From positions 1-40,884 of the forward strand of contig PGZR01000012.1 of NCBI GenBank assembly GCA_002841405.1: a stretch of 40,884 bases of DNA, written 5' to 3'. The notes beneath the pieces were generated by a model. The model had not been told where the DNA came from. It was given only the letters and a program-made list of their open reading frames with translations, and made no database searches. Each line of letters opens with the position of its first letter. Position 1 is the first letter of the stretch. This stretch comes from Firmicutes bacterium HGW-Firmicutes-4. Lineage in GTDB: Bacteria; Bacillota; Clostridia; Eubacteriales; Eubacteriaceae. Shown here one piece after another: positions 17,346-25,883 of this stretch. The position numbers were made by a program, and so were the translations under genes.

Positions 17346-18311
17346 ATGAAAAAAGAACCGCTGGTCAGCATTAGTTGTATCACCTATAATCATGAAAATT
17401 ATATTACTGATGCACTTGAAGGATTTTTATTGCAGAAAACTGATTTTAACTACGAAATCTTAATCCATGAAGATGCTTCAACCGATAATACTGCCAAAAT
17501 TATCAAAAATTATGCAAAAAAATATCCAGAGATCATAAAACCGATTTTTCAGAAAGAGAATCTCTATTCAAAAGGGATTGATGTAGATGATCTGAACACA
17601 GAACGGGCGAAAGGGAAGTATATTGCGTTGTGTGAAGGAGACGACTATTGGACGGATCCTTATAAACTTCAAAAACAGGTTAATTATATGGAAGCTCACA
17701 CTCAGTGTACTCTATGTGTCCATGCTGCATATATGGTTGATGTATGCGGAAAGAAGATCAGACCGGTGAGACCCAGCGTTGGAAGTCGAACTTTTAGGAT
17801 TCAGGAGATCATCGAAGGAGGCGGAAGGTTGTTTGCAACCAATACATTTATGTATCCTCGTGCATTGGATTTAAATAAACCTGAGTTTTATAAAAATGCA
17901 CCGGTAACAGATTATCCATTGGCTATTTATCTTGCGCTTCATGGGGAGGCTTTTTATATCGACGAGTATATGGCCGCCTATCGAAAGGGTGTAAGCGGTT
18001 CATGGACGACTACGGAACAATCCAGTCTTGATAAAATAATTAAGCACGTCAAAATTACTGAAGATATGCTTGATCAACTTAATCAGTTTACCGATTTTAA
18101 ATTTGAAGAGGCAATTAATAAAAAAAAGTACATCAATCAGTTCAAAATAATGGTAGCCCAAGAACGCTATCCGGAACTGAAGCAGGGTAAATACAAGACA
18201 ATCTATCAAGAACTGAATAAAAAAGAAAAAACCAAACTATTTATAAAACAGTTCTTTCCACGAACTGTGAAATTATATAAAAAAATAAAAAAAATAAAAA
18301 AAAGATGTTAA
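17346..18311 (+). CDS. Glycosyltransferase, GT2 family
   Basis: An inverting GT-A enzyme of 321 residues beginning LVSISCITYNHENYITDALE, with YEILIHEDASTDNT as the nucleotide-binding strand and LCEGDDYWTDPYKLQKQ as the D-D-Y-W motif (about 97-101) that contacts the metal and donor. The second half is variable and highly basic near the C-terminus, which may help membrane contact. AGGAG precedes the ATG. It immediately precedes the Aat-like gene. Confidence 0.88.
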   Translation: MKKEPLVSISCITYNHENYITDALEGFLLQKTDFNYEILIHEDASTDNTAKIIKNYAKKYPEIIKPIFQKENLYSKGIDVDDLNTERAKGKYIALCEGDDYWTDPYKLQKQVNYMEAHTQCTLCVHAAYMVDVCGKKIRPVRPSVGSRTFRIQEIIEGGGRLFATNTFMYPRALDLNKPEFYKNAPVTDYPLAIYLALHGEAFYIDEYMAAYRKGVSGSWTTTEQSSLDKIIKHVKITEDMLDQLNQFTDFKFEEAINKKKYINQFKIMVAQERYPELKQGKYKTIYQELNKKEKTKLFIKQFFPRTVKLYKKIKKIKKRC

Positions 18312-18348
18312 TAGCATCATGGGCTCATGTTAGGAAGAGAGATTTGCC

Positions 18349-19224
18349 ATGTTACTAAAAAAAATTAAAACTGGATTATTAAAAGCAGACAAATTTCTAT
18401 TTAAAGGTAATCTAACTGGGCTTTATGTCCGTTACTTCAAATATCGAGGAAAGGCTTATTCGTTGACAAAAAATCTTTACTTCCCTCCCCATACCGCAGC
18501 AAACAAGAAGATTCGCCTCGGACCCGAAGGTGAATTGCTGGCAGTTGGCGGGGACTGGACACCAGATCGGATTATTTCTGGCTATAAATATGGAGTATAT
18601 CCGGTTTCTTTTAAAAATCAACCCATTTTATGGTGGACTTCTGAGAATCACTGCATTATGTATCCCAAAGAAATTCATATCTCTAAAAAAATGAGTAAAA
18701 TTATCAGGCAGGATAAGTATCAGTTAACCAGTGATCGTGCATTTGCTGATGTAGTCAGTGCCTGTTCAGAGTCCCGTGAGTATACCTGGCTGATTCCTGA
18801 ACAAGTGAAGGCATTTGAAAAACTTCATCAACTGGGGTTTGCTCATTCGATTGAAGTCTGGCAGGAAAAAAAACTGGTTGGTGGCATGTTTGGGATTGTC
18901 ATAGGTGCTTATTTTCACGCGGAGTCGATGTTTGCCCGGGAGAGTCATACCTCGAAACTTGCTTTTATTGGGCTTTCGCTTCGGTTGGCGGAAATGAAAT
19001 TCGAAATCATCGATTGTGGTATATGGCCGACGGAGCATATGAAAAGTTTAGGAGCGATTGTGATTACCAGAGATGCATTTTTAGAAATGCTGGATCCCGC
19101 TGTGAATGCTGGAGACACGATTGAGGATTGGAGCAGTCTCTTCGAAAACTGGGATTTAAGACAAGCGACACAAAACCATTTGACGGATCTTAATGATTCC
19201 AAAACGAAAGGAGTTTCGAATTGA
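18349..19224 (+). CDS. Leucyl/phenylalanyl-tRNA-protein transferase (Aat) homologue, divergent
   Basis: Classical Aat moves Leu or Phe from charged tRNA onto N-terminal Lys or Arg of proteins. Core motifs here are GELLAVGGDWTPDRIISGY (61-79), QPILWWTSENHCIMYP (91-106), TWLI (146-149), AHSIEVW (165-171), GGMFG, AESMFAR (191-197) and IIDCGIWPTEHMKSLGA (220-236). Compared with E. coli Aat from memory, the glutamate (Glu192) and aspartate (Asp222) of the active site are kept. The catalytic glutamine in DCQ is replaced by Gly224 with a one-residue insertion, and the pocket tryptophan in FPWF is Val in YPVS. The 291-residue length exceeds the usual 230-240, mainly through an N-terminal extension of about 40 residues. 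The stop overlaps the aminotransferase start, so the two are coupled. Substrate is unknown; aminoacylation of an amino sugar is inferred only. Confidence 0.82.
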   Translation: MLLKKIKTGLLKADKFLFKGNLTGLYVRYFKYRGKAYSLTKNLYFPPHTAANKKIRLGPEGELLAVGGDWTPDRIISGYKYGVYPVSFKNQPILWWTSENHCIMYPKEIHISKKMSKIIRQDKYQLTSDRAFADVVSACSESREYTWLIPEQVKAFEKLHQLGFAHSIEVWQEKKLVGGMFGIVIGAYFHAESMFARESHTSKLAFIGLSLRLAEMKFEIIDCGIWPTEHMKSLGAIVITRDAFLEMLDPAVNAGDTIEDWSSLFENWDLRQATQNHLTDLNDSKTKGVSN

Positions 19225-20321
19225 AGAATATTATCAACGTGACACGTTCGTCAATGCCAAATTTTGAAGAGTATACTGAGGAAATAAAAGACTTGTGGGA
19301 TAGTCACTGGTTGACCAATATGGGTAAAAAACACAAAAAATTTGCAAAGGGGCTAAGGGATTATTTAGATGTACCAATGGTAACACTGCTGGCAAATGGC
19401 CACCTTGCGCTCGAATGTACCCTGGCTGCATTTGATTTGCAGGGGGAAGTCATAACGACACCTTTTACTTTTGCATCGACAACCCATGCAATTGTCAGAA
19501 ATGGCCTGGAGCCGGTATTTTGTGACATTAACGAAGATGATTATAATATAGATGTCAAGAAAATTGAAAGTCTGATCAATGAAAAGACATGTGCAATTGT
19601 CCCTGTACATTTGTATGGCAATACCTGTGACCTTGAGGCCATTGATAATATAGCCCGAAAGTATGACCTCAAGGTTATCTATGACGCCGCTCATGCCTTT
19701 GCTGTGAAAATCAATGGCATTGGTATCGGTAATTTTGGCGATGCTTCTGCCTTCAGTTTTCATGCAACCAAGGTTTTCAATACCATCGAAGGTGGTGCGG
19801 TCACATATAATAATGACGAGCTAAAAAAGACACTCTATTTTCTTAAGAACTTTGGCATTACCGGTCCTGAAACTGTTGAGTTTGTGGGCGGTAATGCAAA
19901 AATGAATGAGTTTCAGGCCGCAATGGGAATTTGTAATCTCCGGCATATCGATGCAGAAATTGCCAGACGTCAGTCTGTTGTCAAGCGGTATCGAGAAAAT
20001 CTGGAGGGTGTTAAAGGGATTAAACTTGTGCAACCTCAGCCGGCAGTTAAAAGTAATTATGCATATTTCCCAATTGTCTTATATGGTAAATCGAATTTAA
20101 GAAATGATGTCTTTGACGAACTGGAGAAAAATTATATTATTCCCAGAAAATATTTCTATCCGTTGACGACTGATTACGAATGTTATGCTGATCGTTTCAA
20201 TTCAAATGAAACGCCGGTAGCAAAAAATATTGCTGAAAGTGTGATAACCCTCCCTTTGTATGCTGATTTGTCGCTTGATGAGGTTGATCGAATTTGCAGA
20301 ATTATCATAAATTCGATTTAA
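19221..20321 (+). CDS. DegT/DnrJ family sugar aminotransferase (VioA-like)
   Basis: A PLP enzyme of 366 residues that converts a keto-sugar nucleotide to an amino sugar. Motifs are VIYDAAHAF (Asp155 contacts PLP) and SFHATKVFNTIEGG with Schiff-base Lys184, followed by GGNAKMNEFQAAMG. The SFHATKVFNTIEGG form is typical of transaminases making dTDP- or UDP-4-amino-4,6-dideoxy sugars. The start is TTG, overlapping the Aat-like stop as TTGA, so both are translated together. Its keto substrate could come from the 4,6-dehydratase encoded at 32066. WbpE elsewhere in the locus serves a different, C3 position. Confidence 0.87.
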   Translation: MKNIINVTRSSMPNFEEYTEEIKDLWDSHWLTNMGKKHKKFAKGLRDYLDVPMVTLLANGHLALECTLAAFDLQGEVITTPFTFASTTHAIVRNGLEPVFCDINEDDYNIDVKKIESLINEKTCAIVPVHLYGNTCDLEAIDNIARKYDLKVIYDAAHAFAVKINGIGIGNFGDASAFSFHATKVFNTIEGGAVTYNNDELKKTLYFLKNFGITGPETVEFVGGNAKMNEFQAAMGICNLRHIDAEIARRQSVVKRYRENLEGVKGIKLVQPQPAVKSNYAYFPIVLYGKSNLRNDVFDELEKNYIIPRKYFYPLTTDYECYADRFNSNETPVAKNIAESVITLPLYADLSLDEVDRICRIIINSI

Positions 20322-20424
20322 AATCTATTGAGGGCAGCCCAAAAGAAGATTCAGGTAAATCGTGTTACATTATTGGTATTTATCATAAACTTGGTTTTAG
20401 TGATGCGTTTGGAAGGAGAAGATC

Positions 20425-21549
20425 ATGGTTGATGTACAAAAAGAACTGCTAAAAGATCTAGATCAGAAAAAACTGGATAATTCTGTTTTACAGACTGATC
20501 CAGAAAATAATAACAAGACATTTCAATCGGCAGAAATGCTTATCTTCGGTCTGGAAAAAGATCGAGAGGTGTATAGAGGTTTATTTTTAAAACATCAATT
20601 TCTTCAGCTGAAAGGGCGCAAGCAATTAATAACTGAAAATTTGGAAGTATGGATAGGATATGATGGAAATAAAGGCGATTTATTTCAGATTCTTTTATGC
20701 TTTAGAGAGAAGAAAGACGAGCGAATCGATGCGATGACTCGAAGTCAGGCTTGTATTAATAACGTTTTTAAAAAAAATACAAAAAGTAGACTGCCTTTCA
20801 AAGGTCCTACAATAGCATTAATTGGTTCAGATGGGTCAGGAAAAAGTACTGTTACTAATGATCTGGAGACGTGGTTTTCAGAAAAACTGGACTGCCGTCG
20901 TTATTACCTGGGAAGTGGTGATCATTATAACCCTGTTTACAAACGGAGTATAAAAATGATTAGAAGACTGTTTAAATCTGCCATAGTCTTGAATAAACAA
21001 CAAAAAATTACATCAGGTAGAAACGAATTGAATCAAACAGAAAAAAAAAGTACAAAAAAGGGAATGAAAAATTGGTATATTCTTCTAAACGCTTATTATT
21101 TATATCGATTTTCAGTCCATTCATTAAAGCAGCTAAAAAAGTCATATTACTTTTCTGAACAAGGGGGAATTTGTTTGTTTGACCGATATCCACAGAATCA
21201 ATTTTTAGGTATCAATGATGGTCCGAAAATCAGAAAATCATATGGCGATATAAACAGCTCAATGATCAAACGTTTAATTAATAAGGAAGAAGAGAATATT
21301 AGAAAGTGCGTTGAAATGAGCCCTGATCTTGTTATTAAGCTGATTATATCGCCAGAAATTGGAATCCTGCGGAAGCCTGATCATAATATCCAGGAATTGA
21401 AGAAAAAATCAGATATTATTCACGATCTGAATTTTGAGCATGCGGTTGTGCAAAGCATCGACGCCAACCAGAAATATGAGGAAGAATTAAAGACCATAAA
21501 AAAAATGATATGGGACTATCTTTTTCAACTTTCGAAAATGAATCGTTAA
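20425..21549 (+). CDS. Thymidylate-kinase-like P-loop protein with N-terminal extension
   Basis: Of 374 residues, the first ~125 are unrecognised. The remainder has IALIGSDGSGKST (Walker A about 134-142) and LFDRYPQN (about 252-258), a DR-Y element as in thymidylate kinases. The middle is basic and lysine-rich. It lacks clear matches to a nucleotide-specificity motif, so it may phosphorylate something else, for example a sugar or lipid precursor. GGAAGGAG precedes the ATG. It lies between the aminotransferase and the flippases. Confidence 0.65.
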   Translation: MVDVQKELLKDLDQKKLDNSVLQTDPENNNKTFQSAEMLIFGLEKDREVYRGLFLKHQFLQLKGRKQLITENLEVWIGYDGNKGDLFQILLCFREKKDERIDAMTRSQACINNVFKKNTKSRLPFKGPTIALIGSDGSGKSTVTNDLETWFSEKLDCRRYYLGSGDHYNPVYKRSIKMIRRLFKSAIVLNKQQKITSGRNELNQTEKKSTKKGMKNWYILLNAYYLYRFSVHSLKQLKKSYYFSEQGGICLFDRYPQNQFLGINDGPKIRKSYGDINSSMIKRLINKEEENIRKCVEMSPDLVIKLIISPEIGILRKPDHNIQELKKKSDIIHDLNFEHAVVQSIDANQKYEEELKTIKKMIWDYLFQLSKMNR

Positions 21550-21605
21550 AATCTGGGCCGACATTCTGACTTAAGATGAATCTGAAATAAAGGCGGTTAG
21601 ATCAG

Positions 21606-23096
21606 GTGAAAGTATCAAATAAAGATAAGGCATTTTTGGGTGTGTACTGGATGACAATTATGGGTATGGCGGGTGTGGTGATCAAATTACTAATTACCAT
21701 GATCTTGTCCAGGCTGTTACTTCCAAACGAGTTTGGTCAAGTGGCAACCATTCAAATTGTGATCAGTTTTGCTGAGATATTCTGGATGATGGGAGTTGGC
21801 AGTGCAATTGTTCAAAAAAAGGTATTAACTGAAAAATATATTGCAACAGGTAATACCATCAATCTACTATTAGGGCTGATTATTTACGGTACTATTTTCT
21901 TGTTTGCACCATTTATTGCCGGAATTGTTGGGTCGAATAATATCACGATGTTGCGAATTCTATCGATCGTTTTTGTTATACACAGTATTTCAGGGGTTTC
22001 TGAAGCATTGCTTCAGAAAGAGCTACGTTTTAAGATCATCAGCATCATAAATATTATTGCCACCCTCACCAACGGGATTGTTGCTGTTGTCTTGGCACTA
22101 AACGATTTTGGGGCATGGTCGCTTGTCTTTGCTCAGTTAATTAGTGTTACGATCCAATCGGTTTTATCGATCATCAATAAACCAATTAAATTTAAATTGA
22201 GTATTGAAAAAGAGTCAGCAAAGGAACTGCTCAATTTTGGCACCGGTTATGCATTATCAAAAGTATTCAACAATATTGCCGGTCAAGGTGATTACTTTGT
22301 TGTCAGTCAAACCCTCGGTAGTTCGGCTTTGGGTTTTTACAACCGGGCTTATCAGCTGTTGCAGGTTCCCACGAATCTGATTGCAACAGTGATGGAACGG
22401 GTTTTATTTCCATTGTTAGCCTTGTATCAGGATGAACACGAGAAAATAAGGTATGTGGTATTGAATTTGACAGCGTTAATGGCTTTAATGGCCTTCCCGA
22501 TAACCATCGTGTCCCTAACGATGGGTGATGAACTGGTACAGATTGTACTGGGTCCGAAGTGGAATCAAACTATTCTTCCGTTCAAAATTTTGATTTTCAG
22601 TCTTTTTTTTAGAATGGCATATAAGATAGGCGATGCTTTGGTGCGTTCTCAGGGAGCTGTTTATAAGCGCTTATGGGTTCAGATCGTATACGCTGGGCTG
22701 GTGATTGGTGGCGCATATATTGGCAAAGAGTGGGGGATTGTTGGTGTTGCGACTACAACAACCACTGCAATTATCATCAACTATTTTGTGATGACCCTGT
22801 TAGTCGGGCATTTAATTGAACTGAAAATTCAGGACTTGCTGCGTTATCTGACACCAATAGTTTTTGTGAGCCTGGTGATTGGATTCATAAGCTATTTTAT
22901 CAGTTTATCCTTGAATGGCTTTTCAATTGAATTCGTCAGGCTGGTGATTATGACGGTGTTCATCGGAGGGGGCTATCTATTGGCATTTAAATTTTTTATT
23001 ATAAAAGTGATGCCGGAAGATTTCAAAGATTTTATTAATATTGTCAAAGCTCAAACCATCGGTAAGATCACGGCTAAAAATAAGGCTGTCAAATAG
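21606..23096 (+). CDS. Polysaccharide flippase, Wzx/WzxC-like
   Basis: A polytopic MATE/MVF-type transporter of 496 residues that would flip lipid-linked repeat units across the membrane. Hydrophobic helices run throughout, and the GSSALGFYNRAYQLLQVPTN pattern is characteristic of WzxC-like proteins. It uses a GTG start with AAGGCGG upstream; no ATG is better placed. It is followed after 19 bases by a second flippase gene. Confidence 0.88.
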   Translation: MKVSNKDKAFLGVYWMTIMGMAGVVIKLLITMILSRLLLPNEFGQVATIQIVISFAEIFWMMGVGSAIVQKKVLTEKYIATGNTINLLLGLIIYGTIFLFAPFIAGIVGSNNITMLRILSIVFVIHSISGVSEALLQKELRFKIISIINIIATLTNGIVAVVLALNDFGAWSLVFAQLISVTIQSVLSIINKPIKFKLSIEKESAKELLNFGTGYALSKVFNNIAGQGDYFVVSQTLGSSALGFYNRAYQLLQVPTNLIATVMERVLFPLLALYQDEHEKIRYVVLNLTALMALMAFPITIVSLTMGDELVQIVLGPKWNQTILPFKILIFSLFFRMAYKIGDALVRSQGAVYKRLWVQIVYAGLVIGGAYIGKEWGIVGVATTTTTAIIINYFVMTLLVGHLIELKIQDLLRYLTPIVFVSLVIGFISYFISLSLNGFSIEFVRLVIMTVFIGGGYLLAFKFFIIKVMPEDFKDFINIVKAQTIGKITAKNKAVK

Positions 23097-23115
23097 CTGG
23101 CTCGGGAGAAAGTGT

Positions 23116-24594
23116 ATGGATGATAACCAAATAAAATCGAAGGTAATTATATCACTATTCTGGAAATTGATGGAGAGAGTTGGCACTCAAGGTATTCAAT
23201 TTATTGTTCAAATTGTTCTGGCTCGTCTGCTATTACCAGAAGAATATGGAACCATTGCGATTATTGCTATTTTTATATCATTCGCCAATGTATTTGTTCA
23301 GTATGGTTTTAATACCGCATTAATTCAAAAAAAGAACGCCGATGATGTCGATTTTTCTTCAGTATTTTATATGAGCTTATTTGTCGCTGGCGTGTTTTAT
23401 TTTGTTCTTTTTTTTACAGCGCCTTTTATTGCAGAATTTTATCAAAATCTGGACTTAATCCCGCTCTTGCGAGTTTTGTCTATTACTCTGTTTATTGGTG
23501 GTTTGAATTCAATTCAAAATGCTGTTGTTGCCCGAAAACTAGAATTCAGAAAGCTATTCTTCAGTAGCTTAGGGGCAATGCTAGTATCGGGGCTGGTGGG
23601 TATTCTTATGGCTTATAATGGTTATGGTACCTGGGCGCTGGTCGCTCAACAGCTAAGCAATCAGATGACGATTGCGATTATTTTATGGTTTACGGTAAAA
23701 TGGCGGCCATTATTGTTGTTTTCAATGGTACGCTTGAAAGAACTTTTTTCATTTGGATGGAAACTTCTGGTTTCGGCTCTAATTAATATCCTATATATGG
23801 ATTCACAGAGTTTGATCATTGCAAAAATCTATAGTCCGACTATGCTGGGTTATTTTAATCGTGGTCAGCAGTTCCCTGCTTTGATTGTTTCAAATATCAA
23901 TGGTTCGATTCAATCGGTAATGTTTCCTGCTTTATCACTTCAACAGGAAAATCTACAACGGGTCAAAGAAATGGTAAGGCGGGCAATCATTACCAGTTCA
24001 TTCTTAATTTTCCCAATGATGGTGGGATTAGCTGTGATTGCCGAACCACTGATCAGAATCCTTTTGACAGATAAGTGGCTGCCATGTGTCCCGTTTTTAC
24101 AGATTTCTTGTGCAGCCTATGCTTTATTGCCAATCCACACAGCAAATTTACAGGCTATCAACGCATTGGGACGTAGTGATATTTTTTTAAAACTGGAGAT
24201 TCTTAAGAATGTTGTCGGTTTAATAATACTTGGAATTTCACTTTTATTTGGCATTTACGCCATTGCATTGGGCATGTTTATCAGCAGTGTAATGTCTTCA
24301 TTTATTAATGCCTACCCTAATAAAAAGCTACTAAATTATAGCTATTTACAACAGATAAAAGATATTTTTCCGTCACTAATTTTAGCTTTGATAATGGGTG
24401 CCCTGATTTATTGCATTTCCTGGTTTAACCTAAATCCGGTATTGACATTAACCTTCCAAATCAGTGCTGGATCACTCCTATACTTTGGGATGGCAAAAAT
24501 TTTAAAGTTTGAGTCCTTTGCTTACATTATCATTACTATTAAACAAATGTTGACAGATCGAAAAAAGACATCATCAACAAAGCCTGGGTGTTAA
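23116..24594 (+). CDS. Second polysaccharide flippase, Wzx/WzxC-like
   Basis: A 492-residue relative of the preceding protein, with RLLLPEEYGTIAIIAIFISF near the N-terminus and YSPTMLGYFNRGQQFPALIV in the middle. The start was set at an ATG 6 bases after GGGAGAAAG; longer in-frame extensions lie within the upstream gene. Two adjacent flippases suggest either two distinct lipid-linked substrates, export of two polymers, or one copy specialised for a decorated repeat. Confidence 0.87.
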   Translation: MDDNQIKSKVIISLFWKLMERVGTQGIQFIVQIVLARLLLPEEYGTIAIIAIFISFANVFVQYGFNTALIQKKNADDVDFSSVFYMSLFVAGVFYFVLFFTAPFIAEFYQNLDLIPLLRVLSITLFIGGLNSIQNAVVARKLEFRKLFFSSLGAMLVSGLVGILMAYNGYGTWALVAQQLSNQMTIAIILWFTVKWRPLLLFSMVRLKELFSFGWKLLVSALINILYMDSQSLIIAKIYSPTMLGYFNRGQQFPALIVSNINGSIQSVMFPALSLQQENLQRVKEMVRRAIITSSFLIFPMMVGLAVIAEPLIRILLTDKWLPCVPFLQISCAAYALLPIHTANLQAINALGRSDIFLKLEILKNVVGLIILGISLLFGIYAIALGMFISSVMSSFINAYPNKKLLNYSYLQQIKDIFPSLILALIMGALIYCISWFNLNPVLTLTFQISAGSLLYFGMAKILKFESFAYIIITIKQMLTDRKKTSSTKPGC

Positions 24595-24658
24595 AACGAG
24601 AGAAGTAACACGAGCAGAATGAAACTGAAGTGACGAGGAAAGAAATTGAGGAAAATAA

Positions 24659-25378
24659 ATGGATATATCAATTATGCAGCCTTATTTGTTCCCCTATATT
24701 GGCTATTTTCAGATGATCAATTGCTCCGATTGTTTTGTAATAGCAGATGATGTACAATACATCAAAAGAGGATGGATTAACAGAAACCGTATTTTATTAA
24801 ATGGCGAACCTGAGTTGATTACGCTCCCGTTTAAAAAAGACAGTTCCTTCGCGAAAATCAATGAACGCAGGTTGATTGAAAGAGAGAACCCTAGAGGAAG
24901 AATTGCATTCTTGAATAAGATTTATAATTCTTATCACAAAGCACCGGAATTTGAACCAACATTTGAATTTATAAGCGAAATTGTCAATTATAACAATAAT
25001 AATGCCAGTGAATTTTTAGTCAATAGTATTAAATCGATCTGTTCATACATAGGTATTAACACAGAAATATTTATTGAGTCTTCTTTTAATCTATCTGAAG
25101 GTCTTGATTATCAGGATGCAGTGATTGAGGTATGTAAAAAACTAAAGGCAACCCGCTATATCAATTCGATTGGCGGCGTAACCTTGTATTCAGCAGAAAA
25201 ATTTAAAGAACATGAGGTAGACCTTAAGTTTATTAGAACTCGGGAGTCAATCATTTATAAACAGTTCTATAATCGATTTGTTCCTAATCTGTCATTTATT
25301 GATGTAATGATGTTCAATTCAGTTGGGCAAATCAAAGAACTCTTAATGGAGTATGACTTACTGGATGGAAGGAATTAA
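24659..25378 (+). CDS. WbqC-like family protein
   Basis: A 239-residue protein with the family opening MQPYLFPYIGYFQMIN, then VIADDVQYIKRGWINRNRI and ITLPFKK. WbqC proteins occur in O-antigen and capsule loci. Their biochemical role is unsettled, and amino-sugar acylation or aminoacyl transfer has been suggested only by context. AGGAAA precedes the ATG. This is the last gene before the riboswitch-controlled beta-helix genes. Confidence 0.8.
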   Translation: MDISIMQPYLFPYIGYFQMINCSDCFVIADDVQYIKRGWINRNRILLNGEPELITLPFKKDSSFAKINERRLIERENPRGRIAFLNKIYNSYHKAPEFEPTFEFISEIVNYNNNNASEFLVNSIKSICSYIGINTEIFIESSFNLSEGLDYQDAVIEVCKKLKATRYINSIGGVTLYSAEKFKEHEVDLKFIRTRESIIYKQFYNRFVPNLSFIDVMMFNSVGQIKELLMEYDLLDGRN

Positions 25379-25467
25379 GTTGAAAAAAAGTATAATATCT
25401 TTACAATAAACAATAAAATGAATTAGAATCAAAATATCTTAAGCGATAATTAAAAGTATTTAATATA

Positions 25468-25496
25468 TTGACTAAATTTGATAAGTGTGATATATT
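25468..25496 (+). promoter_or_regulatory. Promoter of the tandem-riboswitch transcript
   Basis: TTGACT (25468-25473) and TATATT (25491-25496) are 17 bases apart, with an extended -10 TGa directly before TATATT. Transcription would begin near 25503, so all three aptamers lie in the 5' leader. Confidence 0.7.
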
Positions 25497-25537
25497 TGCG
25501 CCAAAGAAGTAAATAGTTTAATATTGTAATATTTATT

Positions 25538-25619
25538 TTCCTCGTTAATGGCAAACCTGTTCAAAAACTAGCATGCAGAACTTAAGGTTCTGTAAAATGG
25601 CAGCAGCTACCGAAAGGAA
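25538..25619 (+). promoter_or_regulatory. Cyclic di-GMP-I (GEMM) riboswitch aptamer 1, divergent
   Basis: The GGCAAACC entry, ATGGCAG and CTACCGAAAGG elements of the class I c-di-GMP aptamer are kept, and P1 can pair (TTCCT 25538-25542 with AGGAA 25615-25619). The second helix is weaker (one bulged T), its tetraloop is CAAA rather than GAAA, and GGGACGCAAA reads AGCATGCAGA. It may have reduced or altered ligand binding. Confidence 0.7.
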
Positions 25620-25670
25620 GGTAATAAATAACTAAGGAAAAAATTTCAAAAGAATAACTATCGTGGAATC

Positions 25671-25760
25671 ACTTTCCAACGATAAAGGCAAACCTGCTGA
25701 AAAGCAGGGACGCAAAACTAGAGGGCCTGTAAAATGGCAGCCAGTTACCGAAGGGGAAGT
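25671..25760 (+). promoter_or_regulatory. Cyclic di-GMP-I (GEMM) riboswitch aptamer 2
   Basis: Full consensus: GATAAAGGCAAACC, CCTGCT-GAAA-AGCAGG with a GNRA tetraloop, GGGACGCAAA, GGCAG and TTACCGAA. P1 is ACTTTCC (25671-25677) with GGGAAGT (25754-25760) and runs straight into six T (25760-25765). That T-run is placed like the tail of an intrinsic terminator. Confidence 0.92.
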
Positions 25761-25796
25761 TTTTTATTTGCAAATCTTTTATTTCAAGTTCATCGT

Positions 25797-25883
25797 TATT
25801 CAACGATAAAGGCAAACCAACTGAAAAGTTGGGACGCAAAGCCAAAGGGCCTGTAAAATGGCAGCCGGCTACCGAAAGGAATA
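25797..25883 (+). promoter_or_regulatory. Cyclic di-GMP-I (GEMM) riboswitch aptamer 3
   Basis: Full consensus: GATAAAGGCAAACC, CCAACT-GAAA-AGTTGG, GGGACGCAAAGCC, GGCAG and CTACCGAA. P1 pairs TATTC (25797-25801) with GAATA (25879-25883) and overlaps the ribosome site AAAGGA (25875-25880), 8 bases before the ATG. This arrangement suggests ligand-dependent masking of translation initiation. Confidence 0.93.
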
